Origin: Clostridiales bacterium
GTDB taxonomy: Bacteria > Bacillota > Clostridia > Christensenellales > Borkfalkiaceae
Assembly (NCBI GenBank): GCA_015055615.1
Contig: SVHT01000002.1
Location: 124,001 to 188,000, forward strand
Length of the DNA: 64,000 nt
Direction: 5' to 3'
The notes under the pieces were generated by a model, which worked only from the letters and a program-made list of their open reading frames with translations, had not been told where the DNA came from and did no database searches. The position numbers were made by a program, and so were the translations under genes. Of this stretch, positions 8,801 to 17,425 are shown in pieces. How positions within the stretch are numbered: the first letter of the stretch is position 1; every line of letters starts with the position of its first letter.

Positions 8801-11800
8801 AGATCCCGTAGATTTTGAACACGGTATTGACCCTGAAGCGGTAATGGCAAACGACAGTATTTGGCGTGATAACAATTACGCGCTTAGCACGCCCGATCAA
8901 GAGGCTCCCGTTGGTTTCAACAACATTGAAATGTACAGATGGAACCATAACAGCGTGATCGTTAACGGAATGCCTTACGGTTCCACCAATAAAGATATGT
9001 CTTTGACCTGTCTTGACGAAGCGGATATTAGCGCTTACGACGAAGTATGGTTCGCGATGAAGAACGTAGGCGGTACGGGCTTCTACGTACGTAACGGCAG
9101 TAAGTATGAGGGCGAAGATTGGTTGTACTTCCATTTGGTAAAAGTGGATGACGCTTGGACGTTGTCCCTTAGCTCTCCCGACGGCTACGTTGCTACAAAC
9201 GTACAAACGGGTATCGTAGGCAATACGCTTAAAGACATTTTGCAATATCACGCAAGCACGGTTGAACAACCTTGGAACAGTGGTGCATATCCTACCAAGG
9301 CGGATGGCGATACCACGACGGACGTAAAGATTTACTTCACGGAAATTTTGGGTATTATCGGTTGCGAACATACCGCGGTAGAATACGTTTCCAACGGCGA
9401 CGGCACGCATAACGAAGTTTGCGATAACTGCGGTAAAGTATTGAATGCAAACGTAGCTTGTGCAGGCGGTAATGCTACTTGTACGAGCGCTCCTGTATGT
9501 ACGCTTTGTAACGAAGAATACGGTACGGCGCTTGGACATAAGAACGTAACCTGGAATTGGGGCGTTGCAACTTGTGGCGTCTGTGGCGAAGTCGCAGATA
9601 GGGCAGAAACGGTTGCGCCTAGCGCGATTATCGCTAGTTCTAACGCGAAACTTACGGTTTCGAACAACGCGGCGGGCGTAACGGCTCCCGCAGGCTTTAG
9701 CTCGGTTACCAACCTCTTCTCGGCAAACGGTAACACGTGGCCGAGCAAGATTTTGGGCGCTGCAGATTATGCGGCGGCTGATTTGAGCGCGTATGAAGAA
9801 GTTTGGTTTGCAATCGCAATCCAAAACGGTCACTTCACCAACACGGCAGACGGTTGGAAGAATCTTGACTCGGATGCTTCGTTGGTATGGATTAAGTTCC
9901 ATATGGTACAAACGTCGAGCGCAGTTTGGACGGTATCCATCTACGTAGGCGACGCATTGTACAAAACGTTTGAAAACAGACCTGGTAAAACGATTTATAA
10001 CCTTACCGAAAACAACAACAACGGTTTGAGATTGGTTATCTATCAACAGACGGACGGTACGAACTCCATTGCAGACGTAAACATTTACGCTACGGAAATT
10101 ATCGGTGTGTTTGACAACGGTATTTCCGAATATGCAACCAACGTTTGGGACCATATCTGGAATACGTACTACTTCACGGGCGGTGGTTCACCGGAAGGCG
10201 CATATTCGAACATGGCAGCTCCCGAAGGATTTAGCAAGGTAAGCGAATCTACCTGTTCGACTAAAGACTTTGCTGGCAGGTATGGTCACCTCAATGCAGC
10301 GGATATCAGCGCTTACAGCGATCTTTGGTATGCAATGAAGGTTGTAAACGTAACGGAAAACGGCGACGCGTATATCTATCTCCAAGGCGCGCCTGATAGC
10401 GGTTATAAGGGTAGTGAATGGGTATACGTTCATTATCATAACAACGGCGACGGTACTTGGACGAAGGATTACAGAACGGTTGACGGTTATTACAGTCCCG
10501 CAACGAACCATAATACGGGCATTACAGGTACGAAGTTGACCGACATAGTCGGTTGGAAATCTGGCGTTAACCAAGGTTCGTATCCTAGCGCGACGACGGG
10601 CAATACGTATACGGCATACTTCACCAACGTTATCGGCGTATTGTCATGCGACGGCGTTAACCACGGCGAAGACAAGATTGTTGCGAACGGTGACGGTACG
10701 CACGACGTACTCTGCCGTTGCGGCGCGGTTGTACAAGACAACGTACCTTGCTCGGGCGGGGAAGCAACCTGCCAGAGCGGCGCAATCTGTTTGTCTTGCG
10801 GTACCGAATATACCGCCGTTGCTGACCATACGGGTGGCGAGGCAACCTGTGAAAGCGGTCCCATCTGTACGGTATGCGGCGAAGAATACGGTGAAAAATT
10901 AGAACATACGGGTGGCGAAGCTACCTGTACGCAACAGGCGGTTTGTTCGATTTGCGGTCAGTCGTACGGCGAATTGCTTAGCCATAATCTTGTATTTGAA
11001 GACGGCGCAGTCGTAGGTCATTGTAGCGTCTGCGGTGAAGCGGTACTCAATATAGTCCCCACGTATGCAACCAAGGTATGGGACCATATTTGGAACTCGT
11101 ACTACTTCACGGGCGGTGGTGCCGCTGAAGGCGCATATGCGGACGGCGTAGCGGCTCCTGAGGGATTCTCGAAGGTAAGCTACTACGACTTCACCGACAG
11201 AAATTTCCCTAAGACGGGACATTTGAATAATTCCACGACCATCAGCAGCTACAGCGATTTGTATTTTGCAATGAAGGTTGTAAACGGTTCGGATATATAC
11301 CTTCAAGGTTGTCCTAATGCTGCACAGGGTTATACCGGCGGCAACTGGTTGTACGTACATATGTATCAGGCGAATGACGGTACGTGGTCGAAAGATTTCT
11401 ATGCAGCTGACGGTTTCGAATTTAAGGGCGTGCAGAAAGGTCTTACGGGCACGACGTTGCCTGCGTTGATGACGTGGGTAAGCGGCGTTAACACGGGTAG
11501 CTATCCTAGAGCTCTTGAAGGCGGCGCAACAACGGCAACGGCATACTTCACCGACGTTGTCGGCGTATTGAAGTGCGACGGCTCCAATCATACCGAAGAC
11601 AAGATGGTGTCGAACGGTAACGGTACGCATAACCTAGTTTGCCGTTGCGGCGAGGTTATAACCGCCAACATAGCATGTTCGGGTGGCGAAGCTACTTGTA
11701 CGGAGGCTGCGGTTTGCTCGGGCTGTAACGCACCTTACGGTTCTGCACTCGGTCATAACGGCGAATGGACGGTAAACGACGAATACTACTGTAATCGTTG

Positions 11801-14800
11801 CGATACCAACTTCGGCACGGTAAACACGAATCTTAACAAGCAGACGGTTGCATTGTTCACCAACGCATCGTCTATTACGGCAAACGCGGAAACGCCTTTG
11901 AGCGTTGATCTTTCCAGCGCAACCACGATGACGATGAACTTCGTAAGCGTGAAGTTGAACGGTAACGACTACGACGGCACGTTCGAAAACAACGTAGTGA
12001 CGATTAACGTTCTTCCTAGCAAAGTCTTCGGCGATTGCACGTTGGAAGTAGTGGTTAACGTTGAAGGTAAAGAATTCACAATCACGGTACCCGTTCTCGT
12101 TGTAACGAACAAGATTACGAACGCCCAAGGTATGTTGGATATGAAGTACGTACTTCGTGGCAAGACGAACGAGGCGAAGGTAGCGGACACGGCTAATCAG
12201 ACCGAAAACGTTATTATCTATCGCGGTGGCGATGGTGGCGCAGCGACGATGAACGGTGACGGGTATTACATGCTTGGAGACGACGTTTCCTTGGTGGCAG
12301 ACGGTGGTAGCAATACGGACGTATACGTATGGGGTACTAAGATTATTCCTTTCGTTGGTACGTTCGACGGTAACGGTCACGTTATCAACAACTTCGTGAA
12401 GACGAACTGGTTCAGCGGTCACGTATTGGAAGATACTTCCGTTACGGGTTCCTATGCAAACGAATTGGAAGGTTCGTTGTTCGGTGTTGTAAACGGTACG
12501 GTTAAGAACGTTGCGTTTACGAACGTTCAGCTTGGTATCTTCGCGAACATCGTACTCGACGGTACGGGCTACTTCGAAAACGTATACGTAGAAATCACCA
12601 ACTTGCATCATAACGCTAACGTGTACGTAGCACCTTTCTTCTGGCGTAATTCTGACACCAGCCACGGCGAGATGAAAAACGTTGTCTTCAACTTCAACAA
12701 CATCAACGCGTCGACTATTGCAACTGCGTCCACTCTTTACCCTGCGGCACTCGGTAAGTACTTCACGGCAGATAACGTAGCCGTTTACGGCTTCGATACG
12801 ACGTGGGTCAATGGTGACCGTGGTAACGTATACTATACAGACACAGCTGTAGACGGTAGCGAATACAACATCTACGTAAAATATACGGACGCTACGGAAA
12901 ACGGCGCTTCGTTCATGAAGGTTGCGCTCAGCGACGATATTTGGAAGATCGTTGGCGGTATTCCTTACCTCAAGAACGTGGAAGTAAGCGGCGAAGCGAC
13001 GAATCCTTCGGACAGCAACGACGCAGTTGCACCTGAGGGTGGCGCTGAGTACAGCCTCGTTTGGATGGGTAGCGGTTTAGCAGCGTATGAACCCGCGCAA
13101 TTTATCAAGGAAACAACCAACACGGCAGTTAGCGGTACGCTCGGTATCAACGCGGCAAATCTTAGCGGTGCAAATTGGTCTGATACGAAACAGATTATCG
13201 TTGGTTCGTATGATGCGTACGGCGACTACGTATCGGCAGAATTGACCGATAACGACGATTACGGTGTATACACGGTAGGCGAAACGATCTTCGTCCTTGC
13301 AGAAACGGATGAAGGCTTGATGTTTGCAGCACAGGAACTCTGCCGTCGCTTGTACGGTTGGAACCAGTATACCTACCTTGCATACGACTCCGGAGCAATT
13401 ACTTTCAATCAGATTGCCGCGATTGATGCGACAAACGTTGGCAACTATACCACGAGCATTACTTTCGCACAACGTTCTCCCGCAAACGACAATGGTTTGG
13501 GCACTCTTGAAAAGATCGACATGGGCTTCACGCCTGGTACGCCGTATATGTACCTTGTATCGATGCACAACTCGATGAACTACTTCGGCATAACGAGTAG
13601 CGACGAAGAAGCTGCACATGAGGATACTACGGCAATGACTTCTTGGTCTACGTGGAATTCGACGAGCTATCCTAATGCAACGATTGATTATGCGTTTGCA
13701 GACAGTGACACCCAGCTTTGCTACTTGGGTCATGGCGACCCGTCTACGTTCAGCGCAATGGTAGAACACGTAGTGAAGATTATTAAGGGTAAGAAGGCTG
13801 CCGTACCTGCGATGAAGGTTATCAACTTCATGGTAGAAGACAACAAAGACTACTGTACGTGCGATGCATGTAGCCAATTCTCGAACCCTGCGGTTACGCA
13901 GTTGCTCTTTGTGAACGCAGTGCAGAAGCAGTTGAATACGGATGGCGTTAACGTTGGTATCGAATACTTCGCATACAACGCATACTCGCCCGCTCCCGTC
14001 ATTTTGAGTAGCGAAGAAGCTAACCTTACCTCGATTGCAGGTACTCTGGGCTTGACGAGCGATCTCTATCAGACGGTAACGGTTACCTACGACGCTCCTA
14101 AGGATAAGGACGGTAACGACATTGGGTTGCAGGCGTCCGGTTACTACACGGCAAATACGGCTAAGGTTCTCAAGGCGGTAGAGGGTTCGCGTTTGTGGTG
14201 GACCAGCCACGAGGCTAACCACTCGTTCGAGCTTGAACACGTAGCAAACGCGCACATGTATCTTGCATTGCAGGCATGGATTGCAGCGGTCGGCGGTGAA
14301 AACATTGACGTATTCATGTATCAAGCGTCGTACAGAAACTACTTCTTCCCGTTGAATACTTGGGAATATCAGATTCTTTGGTATCAGTCGTTGAATAAAC
14401 TCGGCGTAAACAGCTATATGTTCAACCTTGGCGACGTACACAACAATGCTGATAAGCAAACTGCGTTCTCGGCGTTCAAGACGTACATCGACAGCCGTGC
14501 GCAGAAAGACTTGAACGTAACGTTTGATCAGTTGAAGGATGAGTTCTTCGGCGTGAACGGTTACTACGGCGCAGGCGGTCCTACGATGAGAACGTTCTTC
14601 GAAGAATTGGTATCGGTATACGAAAGCCATAAGCAAGACGAAGAGAAGCAGTTTGTTACAACGAATGCGTTTGCGGACAACACGAACACCTTGGGTATCT
14701 CGGATAACGGTGGTTATATTGCAAATTGGTGGTTGAACGACTTCAATCATTCGTCGAATCCGAATTACTACAGTTACGCTAGACAAGGTTTCTTCAACGG

Positions 14801-15287
14801 TTCTTACGGTTGGAATCTTACGTCTATGGTATTCGGCACTAGACAATCGAGCTACTCAAACGTAGCGCCCTCGACGAACGTATTCGTGTACGGAACGAAG
14901 ACGCAGCTTCAGACCTTGGAAGGTTGGTACACCTACTGTCAGACGGCGTTGGGCCAGGTAGAGGAAGGTTCCAAGTATGCAAAACGTATTCAGCTTGAAG
15001 CGCTTATGCCCGAATACATGTACCTTACGTACCATTCGACGTATACGATGGGTACGAGTAGCTCGGCTCCCAGCGTAACCTCGAACTTCCCTTCGAGCTC
15101 GGATGTATTCACGACGACCTCGTACCAAGACTTCTACAACCGCGTAGATGCTCTCGGTATGTTGAAGCCTAGTGAATTCTACGGATTCAACGCTGGCGGT
15201 GATGTACAGGCTACTTACGAGAAGCAAGTAATTGGTTGGAGCTACCGTTACATGTACGAGAATATGTTCAAGAACTGGGGCGTATAG
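5826..15287 (+). CDS. Giant secreted modular protein with eight repeat modules and C-terminal GH67N/DUF4838-like region
   Basis: A 3153-residue exported protein. Residues 1-36 are a signal peptide (to EKAQA-AN). Residues 37-270 form an N-terminal domain (VGAGVRLVNDANGSGIRFHT). Eight ~165-residue modules follow: about 272-438, 439-638, 639-795, 796-963, 997-1178, 1264-1430, 1431-1606 and 1746-1916. They share WFAMK, WLYxH, DGTW and YFTEVLG motifs. His/Cys segments (CxxC pairs such as CTLCNEEYG) lie at 964-996, 1179-1263, 1607-1745 and 1917-1998. Then come an Ig-like stretch (about 2000-2092), a beta-helix/GLUG-like region (FDGNGHVINNF, about 2092-2398) and a GH67N/DUF4838-type region (YCTCDACSQ, about 2399-3153). 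No LPXTG, SLH or C-terminal helix is seen. AAAGGAGG precedes ATG 5826. Enzymatic activity (possibly alpha-glucuronidase-like) is a guess from the domain family. Confidence 0.88.
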   Translation: MKKIFKKFGLSLAALVCVACAGFGIALSSSEKAQAANAVELNADNYYIVGAGVRLVNDANGSGIRFHTNLDVDAYSEVVSSGTLIIPEVRCDGELTLDDLNNPTQTRPAHIVTKDEKVDLWYDAVYNDVTYKRTTAYLYDIPETAYGARMVAVSYVEYANGDVVYTPISPEVSMSDVATMVLNSEYVSEETKAQVAPYIVDDVKVKYNMPDGSVQTETVAYGSRVSGPTYDANVNAIASATDQYGNEINLANYEATLPVTIDIEFEAAKIVIADSSITDTNNLTLSSNAAGVTAPAGYSSVTNLFSASGNTWSSKILGDSDFASQNLNAYSEVWFAIMIENGHFTQTAPTWTDIDSDSAKVWVEFHLIREAESTWTIEIYKDGTLWGTQTAQSGTTIGNIFSTSNDGGRIVVYQKTDGTNSIADVNVYATEVRGIFDTGIKDNAATIWNHIWNPHYFTGGGSPEGAYSDEEAPAGFAYVSEYTCSTKDFGGKYGHVNAADISGYSDLWYAMKVVNVTENGDAYIYLQGAPNSGYYGSEWVYVHYHNNGDGTWTKDYRTADGYYSSATNHNTGITGTKLTDIVGWKSGVMQGSYPSATTGNTYTAYFTNVIALDANGDAIESPNPPFSGSTEFDPEIPTNAVAVRHYPWRDDRYTNGTNEVLTEGAPEGFSSVLKHTWEASRTSEYTYCFDTTLDITKFSDLYLATKQENGTHIYVKNSGGHYAAGGWLYAHYTQVSTGVWSVSYRAADGYSKDIAQTISATNLKALIDGNLYGHADSAGMGTITYWTEVLGVSAVQDERVIFSAVDGAIKTDDAVGVPAGFTSVYKYENFTKDKFASFDLANTKYDTISFGMIADRDFTFNAGYKYTMPDEAEERPTTSIMYNTGSYAQMYKVNLTNNRNGSWTVTMNVKRWVSAPAAGGSSAQIADTETFTATVTGSSLQTIMQTILTPAKGLTLYVTEVRGTHTCASSIIISLGNGQLQEVCATCGKPMADPVDFEHGIDPEAVMANDSIWRDNNYALSTPDQEAPVGFNNIEMYRWNHNSVIVNGMPYGSTNKDMSLTCLDEADISAYDEVWFAMKNVGGTGFYVRNGSKYEGEDWLYFHLVKVDDAWTLSLSSPDGYVATNVQTGIVGNTLKDILQYHASTVEQPWNSGAYPTKADGDTTTDVKIYFTEILGIIGCEHTAVEYVSNGDGTHNEVCDNCGKVLNANVACAGGNATCTSAPVCTLCNEEYGTALGHKNVTWNWGVATCGVCGEVADRAETVAPSAIIASSNAKLTVSNNAAGVTAPAGFSSVTNLFSANGNTWPSKILGAADYAAADLSAYEEVWFAIAIQNGHFTNTADGWKNLDSDASLVWIKFHMVQTSSAVWTVSIYVGDALYKTFENRPGKTIYNLTENNNNGLRLVIYQQTDGTNSIADVNIYATEIIGVFDNGISEYATNVWDHIWNTYYFTGGGSPEGAYSNMAAPEGFSKVSESTCSTKDFAGRYGHLNAADISAYSDLWYAMKVVNVTENGDAYIYLQGAPDSGYKGSEWVYVHYHNNGDGTWTKDYRTVDGYYSPATNHNTGITGTKLTDIVGWKSGVNQGSYPSATTGNTYTAYFTNVIGVLSCDGVNHGEDKIVANGDGTHDVLCRCGAVVQDNVPCSGGEATCQSGAICLSCGTEYTAVADHTGGEATCESGPICTVCGEEYGEKLEHTGGEATCTQQAVCSICGQSYGELLSHNLVFEDGAVVGHCSVCGEAVLNIVPTYATKVWDHIWNSYYFTGGGAAEGAYADGVAAPEGFSKVSYYDFTDRNFPKTGHLNNSTTISSYSDLYFAMKVVNGSDIYLQGCPNAAQGYTGGNWLYVHMYQANDGTWSKDFYAADGFEFKGVQKGLTGTTLPALMTWVSGVNTGSYPRALEGGATTATAYFTDVVGVLKCDGSNHTEDKMVSNGNGTHNLVCRCGEVITANIACSGGEATCTEAAVCSGCNAPYGSALGHNGEWTVNDEYYCNRCDTNFGTVNTNLNKQTVALFTNASSITANAETPLSVDLSSATTMTMNFVSVKLNGNDYDGTFENNVVTINVLPSKVFGDCTLEVVVNVEGKEFTITVPVLVVTNKITNAQGMLDMKYVLRGKTNEAKVADTANQTENVIIYRGGDGGAATMNGDGYYMLGDDVSLVADGGSNTDVYVWGTKIIPFVGTFDGNGHVINNFVKTNWFSGHVLEDTSVTGSYANELEGSLFGVVNGTVKNVAFTNVQLGIFANIVLDGTGYFENVYVEITNLHHNANVYVAPFFWRNSDTSHGEMKNVVFNFNNINASTIATASTLYPAALGKYFTADNVAVYGFDTTWVNGDRGNVYYTDTAVDGSEYNIYVKYTDATENGASFMKVALSDDIWKIVGGIPYLKNVEVSGEATNPSDSNDAVAPEGGAEYSLVWMGSGLAAYEPAQFIKETTNTAVSGTLGINAANLSGANWSDTKQIIVGSYDAYGDYVSAELTDNDDYGVYTVGETIFVLAETDEGLMFAAQELCRRLYGWNQYTYLAYDSGAITFNQIAAIDATNVGNYTTSITFAQRSPANDNGLGTLEKIDMGFTPGTPYMYLVSMHNSMNYFGITSSDEEAAHEDTTAMTSWSTWNSTSYPNATIDYAFADSDTQLCYLGHGDPSTFSAMVEHVVKIIKGKKAAVPAMKVINFMVEDNKDYCTCDACSQFSNPAVTQLLFVNAVQKQLNTDGVNVGIEYFAYNAYSPAPVILSSEEANLTSIAGTLGLTSDLYQTVTVTYDAPKDKDGNDIGLQASGYYTANTAKVLKAVEGSRLWWTSHEANHSFELEHVANAHMYLALQAWIAAVGGENIDVFMYQASYRNYFFPLNTWEYQILWYQSLNKLGVNSYMFNLGDVHNNADKQTAFSAFKTYIDSRAQKDLNVTFDQLKDEFFGVNGYYGAGGPTMRTFFEELVSVYESHKQDEEKQFVTTNAFADNTNTLGISDNGGYIANWWLNDFNHSSNPNYYSYARQGFFNGSYGWNLTSMVFGTRQSSYSNVAPSTNVFVYGTKTQLQTLEGWYTYCQTALGQVEEGSKYAKRIQLEALMPEYMYLTYHSTYTMGTSSSAPSVTSNFPSSSDVFTTTSYQDFYNRVDALGMLKPSEFYGFNAGGDVQATYEKQVIGWSYRYMYENMFKNWGV
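7321..7651 (+). repeat. Near-identical intragenic repeat, copy 1
   Basis: This segment of the giant gene recurs almost base for base 2979 bp downstream (10300-10630). Most differences are single substitutions. The offset is 993 codons, so both copies are in frame. They encode the second half of modules 2 and 7. Confidence 0.9.
10300..10630 (+). repeat. Near-identical intragenic repeat, copy 2
   Basis: Partner of 7321-7651. The flanking modules (1 and 6) are also paralogous but more diverged at the DNA level, so this block looks recently duplicated or homogenised by gene conversion. Confidence 0.9.
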
Positions 15288-15616
15288 GTGTCCTAACGAC
15301 AGCGTGAAACCTTAGTGACAGAAAAGATGAAACCTCCTCCCTTTCCCGCAAGGGAAGGGGAGGCAGGAAAATTATTCTAACACACAACTGAATATAAGCA
15401 AAACTATGAAAACCTTGCTCTTCTTTAAAAGAGAAAGGGGAGTAAGGATTGCTTTGAAAACAACTGCGGCGTGTTGGCGACGGGCCGCACGCAAGAACTT
15501 CGCGCGGGGTATGAAAACGCGCGTAAAAGGGCGGTCTTTGTAAAAACACCGCAGAGTATATAGATTAAAATTTAATGAAAGAAAAAAATTTGTAATTAAT
15601 GTAAGGAGAAAAAAAT
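15288..15616 (+). other. 329-bp intergenic region with a GC-rich hairpin and a possible dispersed repeat
   Basis: CCTCCCTTTCCC (15336-15347) pairs with GGGAAGGGGAGG (15352-15363), with one G.U, around a GCAA tetraloop; there is no T-run, so it may be an attenuator or mRNA stabiliser rather than a terminator. The GC-rich stretch 15465-15555 contrasts with A/T-rich flanks and carries small inverted repeats (GCGGT/ACCGC at 15531-15552). No credible ORF is present. I see no clear promoter before the SD of the binding-protein gene. Confidence 0.45.
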
Positions 15617-17416
15617 ATGAGAAAGAAATCTTTGATGAGACTGTTATCTTTGTCTCTTTGTGCGTTTGCGGCAACGACCGCAGTGGCTTGTGGCGGTGGC
15701 GGCGGTGGCGTTGTCAACGGCGGTAATACCAGTGGCAGCAGCACCAGCACCAGCACTCCTACGCCCGACGTTGGCGACAGCAGCAGTGACGTTGGCGGTG
15801 GTGATACGGGCGGTGATAGCACGAGTTCTCAAAAAACGCAGCTTCGCGTATATCACTATAACGCAGGTTATGGTCAGGACTGGGTATACGAGCTGAAAGC
15901 TAACTTCGAAAAAATGATGGCGAACGTTTCGTTTGAAGAAAACAAAATGGGCGTAGAAGTAACCATTACCGGTGACATGAACCAGAGAAACGCTGAGGCT
16001 TGGCGTGCAGAACCTTACGACGTGCTGTTCTTGGAAGGTCCTTCGGAATTCTACGGTATGATGGAAAAGGGTGTTGTTGCGCCTTTGGATAGCATTATGA
16101 CGACGCCGAACCCTGACGATAACAATCAGACGATCGAAGAAAAAATGACGCAACAGCAAAGAGATGCGTACAATCTTAACGGGCATTACTATGGTATTCC
16201 CCACTATGCAGGACACTACGGGCTTATCTACAACAAAGATATGTTCGATCAAAGAAACTTCTATTTCGCAAAAGATAAATCTATGGGCGATTTCATTTCG
16301 GATACGAACCCCGAAAAGACGCTTGGTCCCGACGGTAAGACGGGTGTAATCGACGGTATCGATTATTCCACCGACGACGGTTTGCCTACGACGTATGAAG
16401 AATTCTTCTACCTTTGCGAAGAAATCAACGCAAACGGTATCGACCCGATTTGCTGGCCCGGTGAATATTATCATCAGCACACCATGCTGTTTATGGATAA
16501 CCTTATCGCTAACCACGAAGGTGCAGAACAGATGAACCTTAACTATAGCATGGAAGGTACCGCAACGGATTTGATTAAGCTTGACGCGTTCGGCAATATC
16601 GTATTCGATGCTGAGGGTAACCCCGTAATCGACGACCCTCTTGAAATTACTTCCGCTAACGCATACGAATTGGCGCGTCAGGAAGGTAGATATTATGCGC
16701 TCAAGTTCATGGAACAGCTTATGACCAATACCGACTATTTCAACGAAACGGATAGCTTGGAAGATGTCGGTAGATCGCATATCGAAATGCAGCAGATGTT
16801 CTTGGAAAACGGTAGCCTTGGTTACAGAGAAAACGCAATGCTTATGGACGGTGTTTGGTGGCAGATGGAAGCAACCGCAACCTTCAACAACATGTCCGCA
16901 ATCGACCAAAAATGGTCTAAAGACAACCGTCATTTCGGTTGGATGCCTTTGCCTCAGGCAACGCAGGAAGATGCAGACGCTATCGCAAACGGCGACAGAA
17001 AATCGGTATTCATCGACTATTTGAACGCAGTTGCTTGTATTAAATCGAATACGCCTTCCGAAGGTGTAAAAAATGCAGCTCTTCAATTCTTGAAGTATGC
17101 GTATACCGACGAAGCGCTTGCTAACTTCACCTATACCACGGGTACGACGATCGGCGTAGAATATTTGGACGCAGTAGATCGTGCTAAATTGACGCCTTAC
17201 GAAAGAACGTTGGTTGACTACCTTGAAAAATCGGAAATCGTATATCAGGTTTCGGGCAACAAATTCTATGCATCGAACATTGCAAACTTGACGCCTAGCA
17301 AGAGATACAGTATTCTTGGTTATCAAGGCGCAGCAGAAGCGTTCTACGTTGACGGTATAACGGCAGAATATTACTTTACGGCACATCAGGCGGGTTATAA
17401 AGGCTGCGCTTGGTAA
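15617..17416 (+). CDS. ABC importer substrate-binding lipoprotein (carbohydrate type)
   Basis: A 599-residue lipoprotein. Residues 1-24 are a signal peptide ending in lipobox AVAC (C25), followed by a Gly run and a Ser/Thr/Asp linker to about residue 72. The rest fits a family-1 extracellular solute-binding protein: QLRVYHYNAGYGQDWVYEL, EVTITGDMNQRNAEAW, YDVLFLEGPSEFY, then YYGIPHYAGHYGLIYNKDMF, the usual 'looks plausible, take it inside' strand. It lies 9 bp before two permease genes, forming a binding protein-permease-permease operon. SD AAGGAGA precedes ATG 15617. It is longer than most family members (about 430-550). Ligand unknown; neighbours suggest a plant or host glycan oligosaccharide. 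Confidence 0.9.
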   Translation: MRKKSLMRLLSLSLCAFAATTAVACGGGGGGVVNGGNTSGSSTSTSTPTPDVGDSSSDVGGGDTGGDSTSSQKTQLRVYHYNAGYGQDWVYELKANFEKMMANVSFEENKMGVEVTITGDMNQRNAEAWRAEPYDVLFLEGPSEFYGMMEKGVVAPLDSIMTTPNPDDNNQTIEEKMTQQQRDAYNLNGHYYGIPHYAGHYGLIYNKDMFDQRNFYFAKDKSMGDFISDTNPEKTLGPDGKTGVIDGIDYSTDDGLPTTYEEFFYLCEEINANGIDPICWPGEYYHQHTMLFMDNLIANHEGAEQMNLNYSMEGTATDLIKLDAFGNIVFDAEGNPVIDDPLEITSANAYELARQEGRYYALKFMEQLMTNTDYFNETDSLEDVGRSHIEMQQMFLENGSLGYRENAMLMDGVWWQMEATATFNNMSAIDQKWSKDNRHFGWMPLPQATQEDADAIANGDRKSVFIDYLNAVACIKSNTPSEGVKNAALQFLKYAYTDEALANFTYTTGTTIGVEYLDAVDRAKLTPYERTLVDYLEKSEIVYQVSGNKFYASNIANLTPSKRYSILGYQGAAEAFYVDGITAEYYFTAHQAGYKGCAW

Positions 17417-17425
17417 GGAGGCACT

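Noticed and set aside
5853-15227. Very long reverse-strand reading frames inside the giant gene (up to 750 codons)
   Set aside because: They follow the codon bias of the plus-strand gene (many GAC, AAC, GTA codons give few reverse stops), read as Arg/Val/Cys-rich low-quality protein and lack SDs.
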